Shown one piece after another: positions 51,070-60,000 of a DNA stretch of 60,000 bases; the stretch's first letter is position 1, and each line of letters opens with the position of its first letter. A program made the translations under genes and the position numbers. Source of the stretch: Zygnema cylindricum (Eukaryota > Streptophyta > Zygnematophyceae > Zygnematales > Zygnemataceae); NCBI GenBank assembly GCA_037447655.1, contig JBBHKE010000667.1, positions 64,001 through 124,000 of the forward strand. Direction: 5' to 3'. Below the pieces are notes generated by a model. It saw only the letters and a program-made list of their open reading frames with translations, was not told the origin of the DNA and searched no databases.

Positions 51070-52881
51070 TGCTGAAATTTATTTATTTTCTAGGTCTGTA
51101 TTTTTCTATGTGTCTGACAGATAATATTAAAAGGTTTTTCAAAGTTTCTACCTGGTGCCTGGAAATACTTATACCTCTATAAACTTGTCGTAGCCACTGA
51201 GAGACAGAAGAAACTCCATGGCTTCCCGCAGATAGTAAGGGAGACAAGCAAGAGGGTTGAGAGGATAGTCTGCCAAAATGTGCACGGACCAATTGAATTT
51301 GAATTTGGGTCTTCCGTTTGGTGATATAGTCCACAGTAATATCTTATACATGTAGATAGGTAGATAATGATATACGGTTTTGACTTTTATGTGAACAATT
51401 ATGACGCAACGAGAGAGAGAGAGAGATTGAAAGGAGTAATCAAAACTATATTTGCTCTACTCTTGGGATTTGAACTTAGGTCTACGAGCAATGTACCACG
51501 TCGCCATATCCACTAAAGAATAAACGAAATGATACATATAGTTAGTTTAAAACTTATTCAAACGTGTTACTTATCTACATACTCCATTTCGCGCATTACG
51601 AAACAAAACGACATTGAATTTGAACGGACCCGATTAATTATCGGTTTCAGATCTGACGGCTCACAATGGAGCCGAAGCATTGGAGTGGACATTTGGCTGT
51701 TTGCAAGCCAATGTCAGCGAATGACACATGACGAGATATTAGTGGACAACGAATATTACAGGGGGAGTAGGTACGGCTCAGGAACTACATGCGTCAGCGG
51801 AGCGGCCATGCGTACTATGGTCGTACAAGAAGTACAGCGGTACCTGTACCTTTTTGTACCTTGCAGTCCTTTGATTGGCTAGGTACACTACACCGCCAAT
51901 CGTTATTGGCGTGTAATTTTTTTTAGCGTATAAAAATAATTACCGTGGTGTACGCTATTTAAGAATTTGAAAATTTTGGAGAAAATCATGCATTCTAATC
52001 GTTTGATGATGATAATTTGGATCTTTGAATAAAAAAATGTTGGTCGCAAACATGCTTACACTAACATAGGTCTCCGTACACAATCTGACAAATCGTACAC
52101 AAATCGTACATTCACACGGTCAAAACGCGGCTGTCGGACGAATATGTGCGAACGGGATTTTTTACGACCTAGTTTTTTTTCCTTTTTAGAACGCACATTC
52201 TCATGCGTCCGCGGTTACTAAAACTAATTTATTGTAATTTTTAACTTAAAAAGGTACATTTATGTACAGTTTGACATTGACTGTACACCACTCTATTTAA
52301 GAGGCAACGTATTGAATATAACCCTAAATAGAATAAAGAAAAAAATAGAATGAAATACACTAATGGAGAATAATAAAAAAAAAAAAGCGGGACGGAATTA
52401 GCGTACACAACGCTAATAACGATTGGCGGTGTAGTAGTAGGTTCAGAGAGGGAGCTTAGGACTTAGAAAAATTTAGGTAGTCGCCTCTCTCACACAGTGA
52501 ATTTGTATTTACGGGCCATTTTTGGCGGGCCATAACTTAATGCTCAGGTGAGAAATTTCAGTGATTCTTTTTGCTGCGGACTCAAGGGAGTCCTAGCTAC
52601 ACACGTGTGTAGTCGGTCATAGTTTTTGCCTGCCAGGGTGGCAGTATATCTAAGGGAAAGTCAAAGTGGGGAATGTTTTCCAAAACACATGTTCAAGTTT
52701 TGCATTCTGTGGCGGAACTGAGCACACTTAAAGTCTTCTTTCACAGGGGTGAAGCTGTATTGGGGTTTTGACTGTCAAGGTGTCAGTCATTTGGGTTTGT
52801 ATCAACTTGGAGTGGGCACTATCTAGATAAGCTTCTTTGGATCTGTGATTTCTGTGGGGGAATGGAGCCCATAGAATTATA
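51070..52881 (+). repeat. Solo LTR O with TSD
   Basis: Starts tgctgaaattt and ends atagaattata, with exact 5-bp target duplication tttgt on both sides (51065-51069, 52882-52886). There is no internal region, so it is a solo LTR from LTR-LTR recombination. It is interrupted by a 552-bp MITE (51886-52437); without it the LTR is about 1.26 kb. B-box-like agttcaaatcc on the minus strand near 51470, GTAC block 51815-51865, leader hairpins 52575-52610. Confidence 0.92.
51886..52437. mobile_element. MITE with TA flanks, nested in LTR O
   Basis: 552 bp, terminal inverted repeats about 25 bp long: CACTACACCGCCAATCG at the left and CGATTGGCGGTGTAGTAG at the right, with TA on each side (51884-51885, 52438-52439), as for Tc1/mariner-type elements. 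Interior AT-rich without a coding frame. Its TIR matches the element at 54046. Confidence 0.78.
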
Positions 52882-52886
52882 TTTGT

Positions 52887-53471
52887 TCCATCGCACTTTT
52901 TAAAATTTCTATTTAGTACATATGGTATGCGCGAAGTAATGACTATCCTGTATGGATTGTTAAACCCGATGATAGCAATAACCTGAATGGTTGAACTTGA
53001 AAAAGCCTCAAAACGACAAATCTGTGTGTTCTTGTACTGTACTTGTACTCATGTAGCATATGTGTCATTGACACGTTGGCAGAAAGGTTCTGACCTCAAC
53101 CTGAGGATCACTCCGATTGGCAAAACCCTGAGAATAATTTGACAAGCGGTTTGTACTTTGATGTCCACTTTTAATTGGACGGTTTTTGAAGATTCGGAAA
53201 GCACAGTAATTGGTTTCAACCGATCGAACAAAAACGTGACATTGTCCGAGTTGACGATTTTCAATTTTCAATATCGAAGGCAGCTCAATCTTCGTCTACA
53301 TGGCTTTTCAATTTCGTTAGTAACCCTATTTTTTTTGCAAATTTTAGACTGCATCAATAGAGAATCTAAAAAATTAAGTGCATACTGTATTTCATTGACC
53401 CCGAGGTGAGAAATAGTATGATTAGATTTATTAAGTAGCAAAGATAGACCCTAGCTTGCTTGAGCAACTCA
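52887..53471. other. Sequence without recognised feature
   Basis: 585 bp between solo LTR O and the second hAT MITE. Short overlapping ORFs only; no family motif, no repeat within the window. Confidence 0.55.
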
Positions 53472-53895
53472 TAGTGTTGGGTATCGAGGACCCATTGCCG
53501 ATATTCGATATATATCGAATTTCATGTACCCGATATTCGATATATCGCTTCGATATATCGAATTTCAAATTATCGCGATGTATCGTATCGACGATATATC
53601 GAAAATGAAAATTTTACCAATTTTTTTCAAAACCCCCCCCCCCCCCCCCCCCCTCGGGGGGGGGGGGGGGGGGGGGGGGGGCAACAATGCCCGTACGATT
53701 TTTCGTACGATTCTCCGTACTCTTTTTCGTACGGTTTTCCGTACTCTGACTGTACGGATATGCAATTTTTGCGATATATATCGCGATAATTTATGTTGGT
53801 CCCGGTACGATATATCGAGGAATCTGCTCGATCGATATTCGATATATCGAATATCGAAATTATCGCGATATGAAACTACCCGATACCCAACACTA
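53472..53895. mobile_element. Second hAT-type MITE with C/G core
   Basis: 424 bp, TIRs TAGTGTTGGGTATCG / CGATACCCAACACTA, same family as 39617 but opposite in internal orientation. Core of about 20 C followed by about 27 G. The flanks gcaactca and ctatttct do not match, so the target duplication is lost or a flank has been rearranged. Confidence 0.85.
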
Positions 53896-54045
53896 CTATT
53901 TCTCTACAAATGCCATACAGTACGCAACTACGTATCTAATGCGGCCAAGTCACCGCAGTTGTTCAAATCGAGCGATTTTTTCATTTTTTCCGATTTATAC
54001 GTATAATTCGTGACTTTTGAAAAAATCGCAAGAAAACGAGGAGTA

Positions 54046-54556
54046 CAGTACACCGCGAATCGTAATTAGAGTAAATTACTCTAATTCGGTCTCTCGAAAT
54101 TTCGACTACATCACATGAAATAGAGTAAATGATTCTAATTTTTTCATTATTCTATTGAAGGTAAAGTTTAATTAGCGTTTTTAATTCTAATATAGGTTCA
54201 TTTTACATAGAGTGGAGTACGGACGACCTCCGACCGTGCAAAATTGTACTTTATTAAGTAAAAAAGTACAAATAATGATTTAATGCAGTTCGTTATCATG
54301 TAACTGCATTTTAACAAACCGCGTAGTGCAAACATCATAGTGACGATAAAATGTACGTTTTGCCAAATTCTGTACGAATACCTTATTTACAGTAGAGGAT
54401 ATTAACGTTCCAAATTAGAGTACTTAAATAAATTAGAGTAAACTTTATAGTTGAAACAGCTCTATCACATAAATTAGCGCTCATTACTCTAATTTGTTTT
54501 TTTAGTTTTTGTACTCTAATTTTTTCATTACTCTAATTACGATTGGCGGTGTACTT
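54046..54556. mobile_element. MITE with TA flanks, second copy
   Basis: 511 bp, TIR CAGTACACCGCGAATCG at the left, CGATTGGCGGTGTACTT at the right, TA at 54044-54045 and 54557-54558. Interior is different from 51886-52437 apart from the ends and has repeated aattagagta words. Non-coding. Confidence 0.75.
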
Positions 54557-54662
54557 TATGTCCGGTAAACTGAACGGGAAATTTACGGGAAATTTACGGA
54601 AAATGTACGGTATTCTACGGGAAATGTTCAAACTTTGACGAAAACATACGTTGCACTTCTTA

Positions 54663-55605
54663 GGGGGTGTCCCCATGTTTTAAAGTATATACTTTTCTTT
54701 GTCATTTTGCCCTAAAATTCAGGGAACTTTGACAAAAACTTTAGCCGTACGAAAAAAACATTTTTACCAAAGTAGAGTGAACGTCAATTCATACTTTGAA
54801 TGTACGGCGTGCTTGTCTTCATGTGAATGCATTTTGGCGTTTTCCCATTTTCGACCCACGGGCAAGAGAATCCAGCCCAAATAAAAACTTCTCCCAAAAT
54901 CACCTCGAGGGGGTGATTTTGGATCAAGTACCGCCCAAACGGCGAATGAAAAACGACCCACGCACACGATTTGTAAAATTTTGGGACGAAGGAGAGTCCT
55001 CGCTATTTTTCTCTGTGATCGTCACCGCTATGTACGGAAAAAAAATTCTAGGGGTCTCGGACCTCCACTTTCAATCGTGGGTCCTTTTCAAAAAAAATCA
55101 TCGTCGTCGTCGCCTCTCCTTTCTCCCCCTCATACCATCGATTGTATCTCACACTTTTTAAAATGAGACGCGACAATATTGGTATAAAATAAAAGATATT
55201 TAAAAAAAAAAAATCTGAGGTTTTTTAGGGTTTTTTTTAATGGCATGTTGAGTGAGAAAAGTAGAAAAAACGAATTCAGAAAACCATGGCAGAAAGTTCT
55301 TGAATCCGTGACGTCTCCGTTGTCATAAGAGAGTGTGACGTCACAATGTCACCAAACCCTAAACGTCTACAATTTCACAAAAATCTAAACGTCTACCACT
55401 GTCGTTGTTATTGTTGGCGTCACCAATCCTCGGAAGTTTCGTAGTCACCTACAATCGTCACAATTTGTACCTGCGTCTACAACCGTCACATGTCAAAGTT
55501 CCAATTTCATTTTTGCACATTGGGACGCTCTTCAAAGTAGTACGGAGAATCTTCACTACAGTACAAAATACTTTATCAAAGTACCAATTACATAGGGACA
55601 CCCCT
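54663..55605. mobile_element. PIF/Harbinger-like MITE, copy 1
   Basis: 943 bp, TIR GGGGGTGTCCCCATG / CATAGGGACACCCCT, 3-bp target duplication TTA (54660-54662, 55606-55608). The 3-bp T-W-A duplication is typical of PIF/Harbinger. The inside is about 80 percent like copy 2. A 73-codon ORF (55405-55626) has a partner in copy 2, but it crosses the TIR and is probably chance. Confidence 0.82.
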
Positions 55606-55748
55606 TTATTACTTTCTGTCCGGTAAACTGAGCAACACTTTTACGGGAAATGTACAAAATTCTACGGCAATGTACAGAATTCTACCCAAAATGTACGGAC
55701 TTTTACGAAAAGAGACGTTAAAGTGTTGGCGCCATTTGCGCGCGGTAA

Positions 55749-56699
55749 GGGTACGTCCCCATGTATTAAAGTATCTAATTTTCTCTGTTTTTTTGCTATA
55801 ATATTCAGGGAACTTTGAAACAAACTTTAACCATACGAGAAAATAATTTTCACCAATTTAAAGTGAACATCAATTCATACTTTGGATGTACGACGTGTTT
55901 GTCGTCATGTGAACGTATTTTGACGTTTTCCCCTTTTCAACCCCCGGGCAAGAGAATCTAGCCCAAAAAAAAACTTCATCCAAAATCACCTTGAGGGGGT
56001 GATTTTGGTTAAAGTACCGCTCAAACAGCGAATGAAAACTGACCCACACACGCGCTACAAGTGAGGGGAAATTTTAGGATGAGGGAAAGTACTCTCTATT
56101 TTTCTCCGTGCGCGTCACGCGTATGTACGGAAAAAAAAAATTGCAGGGGTCTCGGCCCCCCACTTTCATTCATGGGATCCTTTGCAAAATTTTGCGTCGT
56201 CGTCACCTCTCCCTTTTCCCTCTCACACTATTGTTTTTATCTCACACTATTTAGAATGAGACACAAAAATATTGGTATAAAATGAAAGATATTTTAAAAA
56301 TGCTATTTTTGACAATTTTTAGGTTTTATTTGAATGGCAAATGGAGTGAGAAAAGTAGAAAAAACGAAATCTTGAAACCATGGCGGAAAGTTATTAAACA
56401 AGTGACGTCGACGTTGTCACAAGTGAGCACGACGTCATAATGTCACCAAACCCTAAACATCTATAACTTCACAAAAATCTATACGTCTACAATTTTCGTT
56501 GTTTTTGTTGGCGTCACCAATTGTCGGAAGTTTCGTAGTCGGCTTTAATCGTCACAGGATATACCTACGTCTCCAACCGTCACATTTCAAAGTTCCGGTT
56601 ACATTTTCGCACATAGGAACGCTCTTCAAAGTAGTACAAAAAATCTTCACTACAGTCCAAAATACTTTATCAAATTACCGATTACATGGGGACGTACCC
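55749..56699. mobile_element. PIF/Harbinger-like MITE, copy 2
   Basis: 951 bp, TIR GGGTACGTCCCCATG / CATGGGGACGTACCC (perfect over 15 bp), target duplication TAA (55746-55748, 56700-56702). Only 143 bp after copy 1 in the same orientation. The intervening flanks share tccggtaaactga, found before copy 1 and between the copies. Confidence 0.88.
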
Positions 56700-56702
56700 T
56701 AA

Positions 56703-57502
56703 GTTGTAATTCTGTACAGTCGTACGGAATATATTTTTTACAAGTACGAAATGGTACGGATATAAAATCCTTAAACGATTTTAACGATTTTTTCCAATCG
56801 ATCAATGCGTTACTTACGTATAGCTCGCCGCGATTGAATTGTTAGTACTAGACGGTTTGAACAACTATGCACATCACAAGCAGCACATTTGGTACAAAAT
56901 GGGGAAAGTTGAGTTTATATAGTAACGTATTTAACGATAATGAGTACTAAGTTTACTGACATACCATACGAGCCCACGAAATAGCGAGTGAGGTGTACAA
57001 TACGCTTTAAATAAAGTGTAGACACAATTTTTTGCACTTTTAAAGCTACTCACGTGGATACTTAATTGGATTTGGGTGGAATTAATTGTTTGCGTGACCT
57101 CTCCCTCGCTCAAACAGTCGTATGGCAAAATTCCCACCTTAACGACAATACACCGTGTATCGCCATTAGTGTTGTGATGTTTTTTTCGCCAATAAAAATA
57201 TCTTCGTGCACACATGTCTGGTTGCTAATCTGGCGGTTATGATTAAGTTGGACTAGGAGCAAATTACTTTTACAACAAATTGTAAAGTTTTTATTGCAAT
57301 AATTGCGATGACAAAACAAACTGTGTGCAAATGGAGTCAAAATGAAAAACGTTTAAAGATTACACGAGTCACAAGAATGTAAGCTACGACTAAAAAACAA
57401 ACATAAACAAAACATTACTAACAAAACAAATATCCAAAACAAAAACACCAAAGTTGACTGCCTACAAAAGAGAAAACCTGGACAAGTCTACCCACAAACA
57501 AG
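56703..57502. other. AT-rich sequence without recognised feature
   Basis: 800 bp. Several short ORFs on the minus strand (to 94 codons) lack recognisable motifs and show no repetition in the window. Confidence 0.55.
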
Positions 57503-58683
57503 CTAAGGTCCACAACTACGGAGATCATGGATGTGGACCGGGTCCTTTTGTGGAAGTTGTGGAAAACCGTTCTTGTCATCTGCCACCGTGCTTCGTCGAA
57601 GGAGGACCTTCGTCGAAGGAGGACCCCAACTTGCGTTTGCTAGAGGGAAATCGATGCACGTTGACGATAGAATGTAACTAAAAGATTCGGCGGAGGAATC
57701 CTCAAACCCTTGGATTAAAACGTTTTTCGCGTTCACTGGAGAAGAAAGTCGACAAATGACTTGTCCAAAAGCATAAAAATCTCCACCGCAAATGGGAGAA
57801 GTTGAGCATACGGGTCTTTGTGAGCGTTGTATCTTTCCTTTAGTAATCGGTGCATCTAGAGATGCCACAATTCTATGTAGAGTTCCGCGAGATGAAAGTT
57901 GTATCCTAATCGGATATGTGGGGACCACATCGCCAAGGGTCCTCTTAGTACGATGAAGGGCTCCCTCAACCAGAGGCTTCCAAAAACCCTTAAGTTGTGG
58001 GGTCAGGGCGGGAGAATATGAAAAACCTCTTGTTGACAATGTAGCCCGCCTCAATGCCAATAACAACGATGACACCATGCACCAAATCATGCACGATAGT
58101 GCGTCAACCGCCACATGAGCATCGAAGTAAATTTTTTTCTTCACCATCAATAGGTTGTCTGTAAACACAACAGGCCCCCCCTTTAAGCGGAGGGTGAGAT
58201 ATACCCAAACGTAAGCGTAAAGAAAATTCAAATAGGTCAGACGATAAACGGAGTGTCGGAAAGGTTAGTGTGGCGTTTAGCCATGTGCCAAACCCAAGCC
58301 CACAATACGAGCTTAAACGGGCACGCGATTGAGCGAAAAGTAGCGCATGTAAGAGGTGTCGAAATTCAACAATGACTACTTACTCAAGCGTGCGTTACCG
58401 TAGGGAAGTGTGCGTTGTTGTAGGTAAGTTAGTGTCCGCAATGAGAGATTGAAATGGTGGAACTTGATTTTGAGCATTGCGAGATAGTAGTGCACAAGCC
58501 AAGAAGTGAGCTTGCTGAAATGGTAAGAGACCTTCGTCCACCTTAGAGACAACTTGAGTTAGAATAGAGGACACCATCAACAACGAAACGAGAGGTAACG
58601 GTAGGCGCCACCAAAGCCCACCTATCCAAACATGCCGCTGGCGCAATGTTGGCTACGTCATTCGAAATTGGGAGGCTTTATAA
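57503..58683 (-). pseudogene. LINE fragment, post-RT and C-terminal region (minus)
   Basis: 58395-58646: VSLLMVSSILTQVVSKVDEGLLPFQQA, matching 40380-40470 (VDDVPILAQVVSKVEDRLFSFHQA) across frames. 57503-58231, open for 242 codons, covers the C-terminal region: YVWVYLTLRLKGGPVVF, AVDALSCMIWCMVSS, FWKPLVEGALHRTKRTLGDVV, LDAPITKGK. The long frame is probably partly out of register with the old reading frame. Bounded on the right by the hAT end at 58684. Confidence 0.6.
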
Positions 58684-59760
58684 TAGTGTTTGGTATCGGG
58701 TAGTTTCATATCGCGATATTTTCGATATTCGATATATCGAATATCGATGGAGAAAAGTCCTCGATATATCGTACCGCGACAAACATAAATTATCGCGATA
58801 TATATCGCGATATATTGTGTTTTATGAAATAAATTTTTTATTTAATATGTTGTTTTAATGATAACGACAATTTTTCTGAAACGCGACGTACGATATGATT
58901 GTTGTTCCGTGACTTTAAAGGTAACGCCGGTGACGAAAAAGTACTAATACTATAATACTAATTCATATAGTTACTTATTTAGTATGTACTACAGTACAAT
59001 ACTTCACATATGAAAACTTGAAACCCACACTAATTTAGTCAAAGTATAATATGAAAAAAAAAATGCAGACTGTTCGTTTCAAGCAGTATGGCAGGAATAC
59101 CTACCAATTTGCAATCTGCAATCTGCAGGCAAATTGGTAGCGATTAGTACATTAGTAATTATTCACTTCCAAAGATTAATATTGTGTAAAGGTTACATTT
59201 TTTTTTCTTTATGGATTCCCAAAGGATGGGAAACAGCATGGGAGGTGAAGAGGATAATGACACTGAACAGCTTCCGGAAGCATATGGAAACAGTGGAGTT
59301 AGAAAACTTATCGGAAATTGCAGATCAGTTTAGGGAAGCAATAAAGGTTGTTCCCAAAGGAGTAAATTCAAAAGTTTGGCATCATTTTAAAGTCCTACAT
59401 GATGGGAAACATCCAGACAAAGCTTTTTGTAATCATTGTTCTATGCTTGTTGCGAACATGAAGTCAATGAGTCCTACAAATTTACTATCTCATTTAAAGG
59501 TTCATCATAAGAAGTTATTTGTAGGTGATAGGCTGAAAGAAATAGAAGAAAAGCGAGGAGCTTTGGAGGATTTCGTACAGCGAGGATCGGCAACATCATT
59601 CAAAGAAAGGCTCATTCGGTGGATAGTGTTAAATACCAACCACTAAGTGTGGTGGAGAGCCCTAAAGTTCGAGAGAGGTTCAAGGGCTTGGCGCCAAAGG
59701 TGGCGATACCAAATTAGCGGGGAATAATATCCAAAATGGAGGAAATGGAAATAAAGGTTC
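58684..59760 (+). mobile_element. hAT element, left part with BED zinc finger
   Basis: Begins TAGTGTTTGGTATCGGG, the same terminal repeat as the MITEs at 39617 and 53472, followed by the same cgatatatcg subterminal words (to about 58830). It is then unlike them and carries a BED-finger ORF. The right end is missing; copia LTR P starts at 59761. This may be the autonomous partner of the MITEs. Confidence 0.7.
59134..59646 (+). CDS. hAT transposase N-terminal part with BED zinc finger (partial)
   Basis: 170-codon frame whose recognisable part begins near 59330: KVWHHFKVLHDGKHPDKAFCNHCSMLVANMKSMSPTNLLSHLKVHHKKLF. C-x2-C followed by the N-L-L-x-H-L-x-x-H-H motif is a BED finger, the DNA-binding start of hAT transposases. 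The upstream start is uncertain; the ATG near 59259 (MTLNSFRKHMETVELENLSE) is plausible. The catalytic RNase H-like and dimerisation domains are absent, lost to the frame end at 59644 and the LTR at 59761. Confidence 0.7.
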   Translation: MVAISTLVIIHFQRLILCKGYIFFSLWIPKGWETAWEVKRIMTLNSFRKHMETVELENLSEIADQFREAIKVVPKGVNSKVWHHFKVLHDGKHPDKAFCNHCSMLVANMKSMSPTNLLSHLKVHHKKLFVGDRLKEIEEKRGALEDFVQRGSATSFKERLIRWIVLNTNH

Positions 59761-60000
59761 TGTTGATATTTGGGTATTTTCTAGGTCTTTGTTAGATAGA
59801 AAAGAGTAGAGGCAGTCTGCCTCTGACTCTCTTCTCCAAGCCCCCACACTTGTCGTAGTCACTGAAGGCTGGAGAGGGAGCTAGAGCCATGGCTGCCTAA
59901 GCTTTCCAGAGAGACAGGAATAGATAATAGGCATGTTTACCAAAAATATATTTGACGGACCCAGGAATTGATCCTGGTACCTACCGTCCGTCAGACATCC
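59761..60000 (+). repeat. Start of copia LTR P
   Basis: TGTTGATATTTGGG, same start as element A. It has the tagagccatggctgcc segment and the T-arm-like gacccaggaattgatcctgg at 59954-59973, and runs off the window. Confidence 0.85.

Noticed and set aside
54663-56699. Simple tandem duplication of a 1.1-kb unit
   Set aside because: Each copy has its own TIRs and its own 3-bp duplication (TTA, TAA), so they are separate insertions.
55405-56702. A small conserved protein shared by the two PIF-like MITEs (55405-55626, 56499-56702)
   Set aside because: The frames cross the terminal repeats and the similarity is no higher than the DNA similarity; no sign of coding selection seen.
57503-58231. A 242-codon host gene on the minus strand
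   Set aside because: Parts align with the LINE fragments at 40190 and 50503, and it lacks a start context or intron signals. More likely a LINE remnant with a chance long frame.

Overview
The window is eukaryotic nuclear DNA made almost entirely of transposable elements, nested in one another. I see no host gene that I can support. Most of it belongs to Ty1/copia LTR retrotransposons whose ORFs carry many stops and frameshifts. The primer-binding sites suggest a plant or green-lineage host. The copia elements carry a copy of part of the initiator tRNA anticodon arm (GGTTATGGGCCCACC), and the miniature element at 46785 carries TGGTATCGGAGCC. As I remember the sequences, both fit the plant-type initiator Met tRNA better than the animal one. 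I cannot name the genus.

Layout. 1-1177: inverted gag pieces and a shortened LTR. 1195-5224: element B (minus), a decayed full-pol copia. 5225-11720: element D (minus), decayed full-pol, sitting against element H (11721-14274, plus). 14275-17640: element I (plus), a gag-only derivative. 17932-23786: element C (plus), complete from LTR to LTR, inside a CT microsatellite. 24071-28446: fragment J and a head-to-head copia composite. 28447-34031: the 3' end of element K, whose LTR is split by element L (28872-33050, minus, TSD cctac). 34285-39060: a LINE-type reverse transcriptase gene split by element A (34578-38948, minus, TSD gtgcc), which is young and has apparently identical LTRs and an open 625-codon frame. 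39617-40067: a hAT-type MITE. 40190-40746: LINE fragment. 40747-49054: elements M and F, the LTR of F being split by element E (partly inverted) plus a tRNA-bearing TRIM. 49055-50502: LTR with an assembly gap. 50503-50960: LINE 3' end. 51070-52881: solo LTR O (TSD tttgt) with a nested MITE. 53472-56699: four DNA-transposon MITEs of three types. 57503-58683: LINE fragment (minus). 58684-59760: left part of a larger hAT element with a BED zinc finger. 59761-60000: start of another copia LTR.

How the parts relate. Two kinds of copia are present. Full-pol copies (B, C, D, H, J, K, X) encode Gag, protease, integrase, RT and RNase H but are all broken. Gag-only copies (A, E, F, I, L, M) carry the same PBS and related LTRs. 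Their single frame runs from Gag and zinc knuckle into short, in-frame remnants of RT and RNase H, with protease, integrase and the RT core gone. They look like parasites of the full-pol family. In both kinds the PBS lies inside the gag frame and its ATG (complement of the tRNA anticodon) is an in-frame Met codon. The LTRs share a TATA box, a GTAC-rich upstream block, a TTTGTTTCG palindrome, two adjacent hairpins in R/U5 and a tRNA-like T-arm/B-box block. The TRIM at 46785-47299 goes further: each LTR holds a 72-nt sequence that folds as a full tRNA cloverleaf followed by TTTT.
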